Shown: one piece after another, positions 34,036-44,085 of the stretch
Numbering within the stretch: the stretch's first letter is position 1
How the letters are laid out: every line of letters starts with the position of its first letter
Assembly: GCF_000003815.2 (NCBI RefSeq)
Contig: NC_049981.1
Coordinates: forward strand, 21,913,512 to 21,977,511
Direction: 5' to 3'
Length of the DNA: 64,000 bases
Origin: Branchiostoma floridae
Taxonomy: Eukaryota; Chordata; Leptocardii; Amphioxiformes; Branchiostomatidae
Made by a program: the position numbers and the translations under genes
The notes under the pieces: model-generated
The model's database searches: none
What the model saw: only the letters and a program-made list of their open reading frames with translations
Told to the model about the DNA's origin: nothing

Positions 34036-35637
34036 GCTTGCTTGAAAACGTTCCCCACATCAAAACCATTACTGTCTAGCAAATCGAACTCCGGAAGCCC
34101 TTTGACCTGGACTAGTCGGTCAAACGAGAGGAGGCCCCCAAACCACTAAAGTCATGTATCGTGTAACTGTCAGTGTAGAGAGAATCGCCCATTTCACCGG
34201 TCGGGATCGCGATCGGAGTTGTATCAATAACCGAATCTGCCTAGTCCAGTGCGTGCGTAGTCCAGTGGTTAGCGACCCTGTCTGTACTAGAAGTGAGGAG
34301 TAACATCAACAAATACGGGATGTGTCGCTCACCCGACATGCTCGCTACGGGAAAGGTGCGGGGTCAAGAATTTAGCTCGGCCGACGTGTCGCCGAGCTCC
34401 AAATGAGCCTTTTTGGGCCTGGCGTTTTCGCGGACGATTTTAGCAGCTCGGCCGACATTCGCGGGTCCCTGGAAGCTGCGTTTAAATTCAGCGAGACCTC
34501 GGCGACGATTTTGTAAGCTCCTGTGGTAGCATTTTAGTTGTTAAAATCACAACATTCTTGTTTATGCTATTATTTTTAGCGTGCCCGTCCTCTCTACTCA
34601 TGTCCTACTTATCCTGCGACTCAAGTTGACCCAAATATGGTACCATCTCATGGGGGATTTATAACTACAGCGTACTTAGTATCAGTGTTGGACGGAAGTC
34701 GCCTGATCCCCGTTCAATTTTTGACGGGGCAGATTTTTAGCGAAAACTACGGTCGACGCTCGTGCGATTTTTAAATTCTCCGAGCCCCGGTCTGTCTATA
34801 AATTCGGCCGGCGTTCCCTGGTTTTAGGACGGGACGTTAAGCCGTGCGTAATTCAATGTCAATAGTACTTGTCACAAAGAGCTAGCTATAGCGGACTTTC
34901 TACGGTACAATGAACATGTAAATACTGTACATAGCGCCAGTCTTCTCTGTCACGACCAGTGGAAGAGTAGCTTCAGTGAGCTAAACCTGATCGATTTTCA
35001 GTAGGGTTTAACTCAAAGTTTAGACCAAGCGCGAATCGACTACGGGGACGGTGGAATTGTGACTACGGCGAAATAGTTTTGCGGCGAAACGTCTAGAAAT
35101 CCATAAGGTTGGTCTGGTATTTGAACGTTCTATCTAAACAAACAAGCAGACAAACAAACGAAAAAAGATCCCAGTTGCAAACATGACACAGCTTGCCGTT
35201 GTGCTACTATGATGTTGCCACTTACTGATTATCTTGTCAAGACGATCAAGGCGAGACTGCAGTCTTCTGGAGATCTTCTTTTCTTACTCTTCTTCTCGGG
35301 TCTGGAAGCAGAAGTGAAGATATGGGATGGACGGGGTCTATTTATTGGTCAAACACAGCAAGAGTTGTCTGTTCCTGTTATGCAAGTGCGCAAGCTCTCT
35401 GTTGTCAGAACACCTGTTCTGTGTTCCAGTGTGCAAAGACTCATCCTGGCCATTCTACGTAAAGGGAGTTTACACCACACCCTCCTTTTGATGTCGTGAA
35501 TGGTACTCAGAGTGTTTTGTGCGATTAGCTTTCTTCAACAGCGGTTAGTTCGGCTTGATATGAAAGACGCATGTTTGATCAAAAGTTAAAATCTTCCAAC
35601 AACTCGGACCAGTACTGCCGCAGGGGTAGATTATGGG
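34036..35637. other. Non-coding stretch, locally GC-rich
   Basis: 34360-34510 and 34680-34830 contain 'agctcggccgacgtgtcgcc' and 'ttcggccggcgttccctgg'-like words suggesting a degraded inverted-repeat element, which I could not delimit. No exon was supported. Confidence 0.4.
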
Positions 35638-35849
35638 TACTCGCCAAGCAGAGGTTAGGCTCCGACTGTTTTTTGAAGTTTTTTTTAGTCGTTTTTATCG
35701 GGCTTTCTATTTTGTATTGTATCTTGTATTGTCAGAACCTTGGCTGGCGGACTTCAAGAAACATGACAAAATAGACATCCCGAAAAAATAAAAACGACTA
35801 AAAAACGTTTAAAAAAACCAGCCGGAGCCTAACCTCTGCTTGGAGAGTA
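35638..35849. mobile_element. MITE, TACTCTCCAAGCAGA ends, 'GGCTCCGGCTG' subtype, perfect 9-bp target duplication
   Basis: TACTCGCCAAGCAGAGGTTA at the left, ACCTCTGCTTGGAGAGTA at the right, and a long foldback ('gactaaaaaacgttt', 'aaaacgactaaaa'). Flanked by identical GATTATGGG at 35629-35637 and 35850-35858. Confidence 0.9.
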
Positions 35850-35860
35850 GATTATGGGCG

Positions 35861-36027
35861 GATCCCAACAAGTTGTGGTGACGGCATAGATCAATTCAAT
35901 CAGTAATTACAGGTGCTGATGATAAGTCCGACACTATTGCTGATCCCAGCAGGTTGTGGTGGCGGCATAGATCAATTCAATCGGTAATTTTTAATACAGG
36001 TGCTGATAATAAGTCCGACACTATTGT
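35861..36027. repeat. Tandem duplication of about 82 bp
   Basis: Two units beginning GATCCCA-CA-GTTGTGGTG and containing 'gataagtccgacactattg'; unit 2 has a 6-bp insertion. Confidence 0.8.
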
Positions 36028-36597
36028 TCCATTGACAGAGAAAGGCGCCACTAAATTTCACCCACATTTCTCCTTCCGTCACAAAACCCACACAGTACAG
36101 AAAAATGTGGGGTAAGTACAACAGAACCCAATACATCAGAAATTAGAGTTAACTTCTAGACTATAGTAGACACATGCTATATATGCTACACTGTCTGTGC
36201 CCTTTCATGTAACATGCAATTAGCCCTCGGGAATGAATTTGCCAAAGGGCCTGGGCGTTTCCACGCGCCATCTATTATCAACATTCGTGAGTTTTTCACT
36301 CAGTGACCCAGGTTTTTGCAGGGTCATTCACCCCCCATTCACCTAGCAACCAAAATTGATTGACAGCAGGTAGCATGAGGGTTTCTGCTGGTACAGTTAT
36401 CCTGGGATTCTTTTATTTAGATTTGTTACGTCTTGGTAGAATCTAACGTTGAAAAGTTTCAGAAAAATGAAAATAATAAAAAAGCCCCTGTTTGTCTTGT
36501 CTTAGTGTTTTCACAGAATCATAATGTTCTTGCATCATCCAGCATTACCATACAAGCATCAATCATCTGACCAACCCACCAACTTGTTGTAATTGGG
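36028..36597. other. Non-coding, partly duplicated
   Basis: 36060-36235 aligns with 38885-39062 ('gacacatgcta', 'ccctttcatgtaac-tgcaatta'). The remainder is unassigned. Confidence 0.5.
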
Positions 36598-36787
36598 TAC
36601 TCTCCAAGCAGAGGTTAAGCTCCAGCTGTTTTTTTCAGTCGTTTTTATCGGGCTTTCTATTTTGTATTGTATCTTGCTGTGTAGGTTTTGATACAGCAAT
36701 GTACAATACAAAATAGAAAGCCCGATTAAAACGACTAAAAAAAACGTTAAAGAAAACAGCCGGAGCCTAACATATGCATGGATAGTA
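36598..36787. mobile_element. MITE, TACTCTCCAAGCAGA ends, perfect 9-bp target duplication
   Basis: TACTCTCCAAGCAGAGGTTA at the left; a degraded right end (CATATGCATGGATAGTA). Flanked by identical GTAATTGGG at 36589-36597 and 36788-36796. Confidence 0.9.
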
Positions 36788-36871
36788 GTAATTGGGAGCA
36801 CCCACTTGTCTTTAGCAATCATTTTTGCTCAGTCCCTTGAGTGGTAGCCGTTAGGACAGGTTTGACTGTAC

Positions 36872-37061
36872 TACGTTCAGTTTCCCACAGTGTGAAGTCT
36901 ACAAACAAAACTTGAATGCACAGATGTTCACTCATAGACAACATTTGAAAAACTTCTATTGTCACAACAAATTGATGTAACGTTATTACGTTCAGTTTCT
37001 TTCAGTCTGAAGTCTAGAAACAAAACTTGAATTCACAGATGTTCACACATAGACAACATTC
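36872..37061. repeat. Tandem duplication of about 115 bp
   Basis: Both units contain 'tacgttcagttt', 'gtctgaagtct' and 'acaaaacttgaat-cacagatgttcac-catagacaacatt'. Confidence 0.8.
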
Positions 37062-37539
37062 AATCAACACCAACCGGGTATTCAATGATGCTCGCCGGGA
37101 GAGACACTTGTTTTGGAGCAGGATATAATTATAGACCTCGACTCTAGCTGCAGAAACTTTGCAAAAGAGCCTAGATTTCTCCTGATCTGATCGAGCGAGA
37201 CCCCCAGTACCGTACAGGTACCGAGGAGCCCCCGATTGTATAGCAAGGATTGTTCAAAAGTAACACAATATGTTCCTTCAACCTTTGCTAGCGTGAGAAC
37301 TCTGCAACAGACCTGAGTGAGCTTACAAATGGACCGTATGTGGCGGGAAAGATGACATATTTTTAACTTCATCCTTTCGCAACGAAAACATAATTGATGA
37401 CCCAATCAAAATTCAAATATTTTGGGAAGAAGAATCTATTAGATATACTGATTCAATGGAAACAAGTATCTTCGAAACTAAGATTTTGCTTTCATTAAAA
37501 AAAACGAAACGCAGATCGATTATCATGCACCCCTCTGAA

Positions 37540-37605
37540 GCAAAGACTCTGCAAATATTGTAACTTAGATAGAATAGAGGACGAATGTCATTTTGTAGTT
37601 AGAGT
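37540..37605 (+). mobile_element. Small LINE C-terminal relic
   Basis: One frame gives RLCKYCNLDRIEDECHF, the zinc-knuckle-like signature seen in the LINEs at 8700-9420 and 29640-30720. The flanks are not recognisably LINE. Confidence 0.6.
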
Positions 37606-38890
37606 TAATTACAGATAAGTATTGCCATGGGTTTGCAATCACTCATTGTTCGCACACGGCAATTACTAAAGTATAGTGCTGTATGTTAATTACAGATAAT
37701 TGTTGCCCTGGGCTTGCAATCACTCATTGTGCACACAAAAGGTTTGTTCACACACTGCAATTATAGAGTTGTCTGTTAATTACAGATAAGTATTGCCCAG
37801 GGTTTGCAATCACTCATTGTCCACACAATGGCCCATTCGCACACCGCAGTCATGGAGGTATTTGCTATGAGTGCCCCGATTGTGTCGGGCCAACTATAGC
37901 CAAATAACCACGGATTAGCCAGTGGTCACTACGGAGGATGATACTCAGGCTAATTCTTCGGATAGTCGTTCACGTGAAGTACTAACTTAAAGTCAATTTG
38001 TCTTCTATGGAAACTCTGCGTCAGGTCCCTTTTTCAGTTAGTTTTGGCAAGGCTAATGCTAATAATGAATGAATGAAGACCTTTATTGCACATTTTTGCC
38101 CCACTGGGCTAAGTACAGGTCACAACTCTCCTAACGTCACAAATCCCACACATAAAAGTGTGGGATCATTCGTCTCCCACTGTGTCACTGAGCACTCAAA
38201 GAACAGACGGGGAAAACTGGTGTAGCAGGCAAGAATGTATCCTAGCCAGAACGTACCCGCCATGGCCAGACTGCCTACTGGCTTCTTTCCAAGCAGAGGT
38301 TAGGCTTTCGGCTGTTTTTAAACGTTTTTACAAGATACAATACAAAATAGAAAGCCCAATTAAAACGACTAAAAAACAGCCGGAGCCTAACCTCTGCTTG
38401 GAGAGTACTACTGGCCTAGGGCAAGGAATTGTGACACCTACTAGTAGTGATCCCGGTCGTTAGCAGAGGGGGAGAAACAATCGGGCTCATTCACACATGA
38501 CATGATAAAGCTAATTACAGATAACTATTCCCCTGGGCTTGCAATCACTCATTGTCCACACAAAAGGTTTGTTCGCACACTGCAATTATAGAGTTGTCTG
38601 GTAATCACAGATAATTGTTGCCCCGGGTTTGTAATGATCTCATACCGACAAAATGGTACTCTCCAAACCAAGGAGGTTAAAAAGGACACCTCCTTGTCCA
38701 AACAGAGATTGAGTCGCGCAAGGAGGTTAAAAAGGAGTCGCGTAAATATAGTAGTAGTCGTAAAAATTGCACCGTCGCTGTACACCGGCGCTCCTAGCTC
38801 ATTTGCACGCCGCAACCATGGAGTTATTTGCTCTGCGGGCCCAGTCACGGTCCAGAGTGTCGGACCAACACGGCCTTCTCCTCCTAACAT
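37595..38890. repeat. Locally duplicated region, copy 2
   Basis: Holds three tandem ~85-bp units (37595-37890) and two more (38515-38660) of the 'tgttaattacagataattgttgccc..tgcaatcactcattg' sequence, plus the blocks matching 33195-34035. A LINE 3' end (minus) is at 38067-38130. Confidence 0.7.
38283..38407. mobile_element. MITE, TACTCTCCAAGCAGA ends, inserted in the duplicated block
   Basis: TTCTTTCCAAGCAGAGGTTA and ACCTCTGCTTGGAGAGTA. Flanks share CTACTGGC (38275-38282 and 38408-38415). The paralogous site near 33280 has no insert. Confidence 0.8.
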
Positions 38891-39062
38891 CACAAAACCC
38901 ACACATAATAGAAAAGGTGGGATCATTCGTCTCCCATTGTCCCAGGTAAAGTAGTGGAACCCGATAACTCAGAATTTAGAGTTAGCTTTTAGACTAGAGT
39001 AGACACATGCTACATTGTCATGCACAATTTGTCTGAACCCTTTCATGTTACCTGCAATTAGC

Positions 39063-39230
39063 TACTCTCCAAGCAGAGGTTGGTGTGAAAAATCGTGACA
39101 TTTTCCTTATAACATGCCGGGTTTTTTTTCGACCTGCCTCCCCGTTGGTGAGGAGACTGGTCGAAAAAAATGGGGCATATATATAAGGAAAAGGTCACGA
39201 TTTTCCCCACCAACCTCTGCTTGGAGAGTA
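39063..39230. mobile_element. MITE, TACTCTCCAAGCAGA ends, 'GGTTGGTG' subtype
   Basis: TACTCTCCAAGCAGAGGTTG and ACCTCTGCTTGGAGAGTA. The foldback interior contains 'cctccccgttggtgaggaga'. Flanks CAATTAGC and CAAGTAGC differ at one base. Confidence 0.8.
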
Positions 39231-39239
39231 CAAGTAGCC

Positions 39240-40235
39240 TACTGGCAAGAATTTGCAAATATTGGTAAACTGTCATTAAAGGGCAAGTGGGGAAAGGACG
39301 TCCTGTGTATAATATTAGTATTGTATTAGTAATAGTTTGTATCAGACTGAGTTGAAATCATATCTAGGCTTTATTTGAACTCAATCTTAACGGCCATCAC
39401 TTCTTTTCCATCTGCAACAATAACCAAGTTATTCACAATAAGGCACCAGCAAGTAAATCTTATGATTGACGTCAACGCGCTCATTATTTTTTGCCTGATT
39501 TTGGAAAAGAAAACTTTTCCCTCTTCCTTCAACATGACGAGAGAAAAAAAAAGGGAAAATATGTCGCGTGGTAGCCATGACTGTAGTTGTAGTATAATAA
39601 GACCAGTTCAGTAGTTGTAGAAGTGACACCTGTGTGGTAGCCTTAGCTTGAGCATAGTTTTCAACTTAGTAAGTGATATAGTCCATGGGCCAGAGGGGTT
39701 TTTGGTACCACCGAGAGGGACAAGTGCTATCATGGATTTTTTGTATTAGTAGGAACCAAAGTTTATTTTAAGCCATGATAACCAGTTGCCATGCACAGCT
39801 TTCCAACTGTAATCACGTGACCAAGGACTAATACCAGTCTTTCAAAAGTGGCTTCTGTGATCTGACCTCCAGTCTGAATTGACACTAGGAAAACGATATT
39901 GGCTGTTCCATTGACTTGTGCATTGTGTATAGATCATGTATTGAATGTTTCCATTTTATGCATTGTGTATATATTGATAGCATGACTGTTTTAATTGATG
40001 TTTGTAAATACTGACCACTGGATGTACGTTATTGTTTGTATGAATTAAGTCCAGGAAGATTAGTGGCGTGCCCTAGCCCATATGGATTTTCTCATAAAGT
40101 CTCAAAGTCTACCGTACAAGTGTCACTCTGTGCATCTCTTGAATACAGAACTCATAGTGATACCATGTTCTGTCACTACAATTGATGTCACAACATTTGT
40201 GGTGTCCATTTTGAAAGTCTGGCATCTTGTTCAGG
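39240..40235. other. Non-coding stretch, nothing assigned
   Basis: No exon or shared repeat was recognised. Confidence 0.4.
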
Positions 40236-40237
40236 CA

Positions 40238-40390
40238 TTTAGCCACGGATCTCCATATTTCTCCACGATTCTCCAGGTTTCTCCATGATTTTCCATGTTT
40301 CTCCATGAATCTTCCAGGTTTCTTCACGATTCTATAGTTTTATTCAAGAATCTCCATATTTATACGCGATTCTCCAGGTTTCTCAAACCT
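40238..40390. repeat. Degenerate 15-17 bp tandem repeat
   Basis: Units of the form TTTCTCCAYGATTCTCCAGG and shorter, about nine in a row with substitutions. Confidence 0.7.
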
Positions 40391-40604
40391 AGCTATAGTA
40401 TTAGCCGTGGATATGCCACCATGTGCCGGGCTTTATTTCTCAAATGTCCATATTATGGACCCAACTGGTGTTAACATACAATTGCAAATGGTTGGTTGGG
40501 GTTATTTTGAGTTACCTTACTTTGGGCATCCAAAGTCTTGTATAGATAGTGTATTGTTTTTTTTCCCGACGTATTCACATAATTTATGAAAAACTAGCCG
40601 CTAC

Positions 40605-40700
40605 CAAACTTGTCGCCTCTTCCTGAGCGGAAGAGTTATCTAACACCCAAAAATCATAGCTTGTTCAGAACACGAGATAGTAAAACTGGAAGTTACGACG
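40605..40700 (+). repeat. Dispersed CTGCAGTACCAAGG repeat, 5' part only
   Basis: 'tcttcctgagcggaagagtt', 'gttcagaacacgagatag' and 'aactggaagttacg' match 29050-29130; it breaks off where the minisatellite begins. Confidence 0.6.
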
Positions 40701-40711
40701 GCGGTCTCACT

Positions 40712-41028
40712 AAATACCGAAAACAACCGAAAACAACCGAAAACAACCGAAAACAACTTGAAATTTACCGAAAACAACCGAAAACAACTTGAGATCTACT
40801 GAAAACAACCGAAAACAACTCGAAACCGCCTAAAACATGTCAAAACAATCATGAACAACCGATCAGAACTCGAAAACAGCCGGAAAACAACTAGTGAATA
40901 ACTACTTATGTCTATTTTATCTTCATCTACTGGTTACTATCCCTTGAATTATTTTCCCCACGGCTGAAAGAGAGAACGAGGTGATTTTGAAGGGTCTCAC
41001 TAAATACCGAAAACAACCGAAAACAAGA
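40712..41028. repeat. (CCGAAAACAA)n minisatellite in two blocks
   Basis: A 10-bp unit repeats at 40717-40890 with drift to 'cttgaaatttaccg' and 'ctcgaaaac', and again at 41000-41028. Both blocks start with GGTCTCACTAAATACCGAAA. Confidence 0.85.
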
Positions 41029-41543
41029 GTTCGTAGACCTCAGGCCTGCATGAAATGTATTGGGTGTCTGTAGACCTATTGTGTATTTTTTTTCCTTTTT
41101 GTCCGTGGTTGCGTGGTTGGAAAAGTGAGATTTTTACCGTGTTAGTTGTGCACCATGCAAAAGTCTGAAATTCCATTTTCGGAATGTGTAAGTTTGGGCA
41201 TGGATGAACATTACTTATTTTGGATTTCTTAAGCATGTAACCAACCACAGTACCTTGAAGTTGTTGAGACGACTTTTCTTACCTTTTTTTGTCTCAGATG
41301 GCCCTTGTAGTTATCCTGTCACATATGATATATTCAGAACTGATATCTTCCTATTTCAATGTACTGATCTAATGCAGCTGCTAAATCTCCGTAGTGTGGC
41401 AATGATATTCATTAAAGATTTATTTCTGGAGTGCTATAACACTTGACACTGGAAGGTTATTTGCATAATTTGACCAATTAAGTTTTTACAGTAGTTCCAT
41501 AGACAACATGAATAGTGGTAGCCCCATCCAGCAGCAACAGTTA
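41029..41543. other. Non-coding stretch, nothing assigned
   Basis: No exon or shared repeat was recognised. Confidence 0.35.
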
Positions 41544-41552
41544 GTCCCCAGG

Positions 41553-41688
41553 TAATCTCGAACCAGATCCACGGTGCGTTATGTATAGTATCAAACTCCC
41601 CCGGTGCCCGTTTGACTCCCTTAGCCGGCTATAGTCCCTGGCCAGCTTTGATACTATCTTATGGCACCGTAGGATCTGCTTGGAGATT
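41553..41688. mobile_element. MITE, TAATCTCCAAGCAGATCC subtype (copy 2), perfect 9-bp target duplication
   Basis: TAATCTCGAACCAGATCC and GGATCTGCTTGGAGATTA. Flanked by identical GTCCCCAGG at 41544-41552 and 41689-41697. The interior matches 27109-27248 in reverse. Confidence 0.9.
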
Positions 41689-41697
41689 AGTCCCCAG

Positions 41698-42534
41698 GGT
41701 GGTATGATATTTTTATTCAATCCATCCAACTAAAACCTAAATTTCTTGAAGTACCTAAGCCAAATTTAACAGCAAAATTTACTATTCAAAATGTCCTTGT
41801 CATTCCCATTCATAGATGGCAAGCTGCTGGCAACTTTAAAAAGTTCAGAAAGCTGTTGTAGTCAGAGTAAACACCCAGCAAACAACCCCCAAAATCAATG
41901 AGCAGTTGCTTAGAGGGGGGAAACAATTTCATCATATTTTTGCAGTGACAAAATGCAACAAACGATACCAAATTTAAAACAGAACAAAGCTTCTACCACT
42001 TAACCCTGTATGTACTATAGATTAAGCAGGCCCAAAAATCAAGCTAACATGACTAGCCCCAAACTACAAATTACCTGCATACAATACGGAAATGGCATCC
42101 CCAAAGAGACAACAAGAAACACAGGAAGATAATATACATACCTTTCTCTTACACTCAAGCTCTATACATTTCTCCTCCACTTTAGAAAGTTGTATCTTCT
42201 TCTGATGGCCAAACAGGGTAAAGGAACTTGTACCAGAACTTTAAACTCAGTACTACACAGCTCTCAAAACACCACAAAGACTAAGAAGCAAACTCAAATT
42301 GTACCTAACAGCAACAGATACTAGTACAAACTGAAATGAACTAGTACATCATCTGGCAGTGGAAACAGTGTTGATACAAAGTAACCTGATACATTGAAGG
42401 TGGCAGAAGCCAGTGCAAAAACAGATGACGGGTCTACACCTAAGCTTAAAGACCTATCAATCAACCCAAACCCAACCAAACCAAGCAGATATTGGGGGGA
42501 TGCCCCAACCACACCAAAACAGGGTCAACCTATA
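41698..42534. other. Non-coding stretch, nothing assigned
   Basis: C/A-rich on the plus strand. No exon was supported. Confidence 0.4.
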
Positions 42535-43110
42535 CAGTATCAAGTTCAAGCACTAGGAGGCCCAAAATCAAACCTCACCACCAGGACACCAACAACAACT
42601 CACGTACCAAATAGCAACACGATGGCACCTTGCGTTCCGGAGATACAGCGCACGCCCCGTGCCCGCACAAAAGGTAACCTAAAATGTCAAGTTCAAGCAC
42701 CAAGGGCGCCAAAATCAAAATTGAGAATTATTCACCCATCGCCGACACATGTGCCAAATATCATCGCGCCAGCACCAACCGTTCAGAAGATATAACTCCG
42801 GAAATACCCCTCCCGGACACAAAATTCAACCTGCCGGGTCAAGTTCAAACGCGGCAAGGCCCAAAGTCAATCCTAGGCAACAGGCAACAACCCCCCACCC
42901 ATGCACCAAAAATCGTTGCAATCGCGCGTATCGTTCCGGACACACAGCGCCAAAAGTGCCCAAAAAACACCAAAAATGCCACCTGCAATGTCAAGTTCAA
43001 ACGCCAGGAGGCCCAAAATCAAACCTGAGTGTCAGGCCACCACCTCCAACCCACGTACCAAAAAATCGTCGTGCTCGCACCATCCATTCTCGAGATACAG
43101 CGCCCTAAAT
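42535..43110 (+). repeat. Four-unit tandem array of a dispersed repeat (about 150 bp per unit)
   Basis: Units begin near 42540, 42690, 42840 and 42985, each 'caagttcaa-cgccaggaggcccaaaatcaaacc..cccacgtaccaaa..tcgc..cgttc-gagatacagcgc'. The unit resembles the core of the copy at 22520-22745. The overlapping open frames here are repeat translation. Confidence 0.75.
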
Positions 43111-43194
43111 CCCCAGCTTCCAAATTTTCCCACGCCCGTGAAAACCATACCTGCATACATGCAGGTAACAACCGAAAACAGAAAGACTCATAAA

Positions 43195-43575
43195 GTTGAC
43201 AAGGAAGTCATGGCGGGTTTTCCACTGTTTTGACCTAATTTAAAAAGTCATAGACAATAACCCTAACGTCATTACGCATTAATGTCTGTTAATTTTGTGA
43301 CTTTGGGTACGTAGCGTAGACACACCGGTGTAAATGGAAAGAGTTTGGTCGAAGTTGTATGTTTAGTTTATTGTCTATGACTTTTTGAATTAGGTCAAAA
43401 CAGTGGAAAAGCCGCCCTGACTTCCTTCTGAGCGCATTTGTCAACTTTATGGTACCTTGACGTTATTACGCATTGATGTCTGTTAAATTTGTCACTCGGA
43501 GAACATAGCGTAGACATCGCAGTGTATTTGAAAAGAGTTTGGTCGAAGTTGTATGTTTAGTTTATTGTCGATGAA
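43195..43575. repeat. Combined inverted and direct duplication upstream of the sulfatase gene
   Basis: Arms 43195-43259 and 43369-43445 are inverted copies ('gttgacaaggaagtcatggc' against 'gccgccctgacttccttctg..gtcaac'), the second with a 12-bp insert. In addition, 43266-43380 is directly repeated at 43460-43574 ('attacgcattaatgtctgtt', 'gagtttggtcgaagttgtat'). Confidence 0.85.
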
Positions 43576-43942
43576 GCTTTTAGTTCGGTAAAAATGTAGG
43601 ATTTTGCAAGACAGCAAGTAAGGACACTCACTCCGGTAGGTATCGCTGTTAGAGGTTTATATAATTTTGTTGTTTTTTTGCTAAACTAAGAGTCCCGACT
43701 TTGCCATAACAGTAAGTATGCGATAAACCAAGAAATTACGTCTTTTAGGGGGCGACAGCTAGCCAGAAATGTGTTTGGGAGGACGCAGAAGGGATTGCAA
43801 TAATACTGTACTTTCCCCCCTACACGTACAATGGTACAGTCCGGCCCCTTCTCCCCGGCCCCCTATCCCCGGCCTGTCGTCCCCATATGGCTGGCACCGG
43901 GAGCGCTCCTTACCCAGATGGTTACCTTTGCATCATATAGTG

Positions 43943-43971
43943 GTGACATCTAGCGACTTTCTTTCAAACTA
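43943..43971 (+). promoter_or_regulatory. Block shared with the upstream region of the 26087 candidate gene
   Basis: GTGACATCTAGCGACTTT-C-TTTCAAACT lies 115 bp before the sulfatase ATG. Its twin is at 26099-26127 on the other strand. Promoter element or ordinary repeat cannot be decided here. Confidence 0.45.
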
Positions 43972-44085
43972 CAGCTATCAGCAAAACCTAGTGTAGGATT
44001 TGACCCCTCCCTTAGGCCTTCCGGAAATGAAAACAAGTCAGTGAGACGAACGACAGACCCTTCCCTACTCACAACAATCTACAAA

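Noticed and set aside
35209-35499. Candidate exon around 35.2-35.5 kb on either strand
   Set aside because: Acceptor-like and donor-like sites exist on the minus strand, but all three frames hit stops or lack an acceptor in the one coiled-coil-like frame.
35638-35849. TA target duplication for the TACTCTCC elements
   Set aside because: Initially suggested by TA at both ends, but flanking 9-bp direct repeats are perfect in three copies, so TA belongs to the element ends.
37082-37405. 107-codon minus-strand open frame
   Set aside because: No recognised domain, AT-rich third positions, and a LINE relic begins immediately downstream; probably chance.
40238-41028. CRISPR-like array
   Set aside because: Short tandem units without unique spacers in a eukaryotic genome; plain minisatellites.
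42394-43233. Three overlapping plus-strand open frames of 110-133 codons
   Set aside because: They follow the tandem array units in different frames and encode low-complexity Pro/Lys/Thr-rich repeats.
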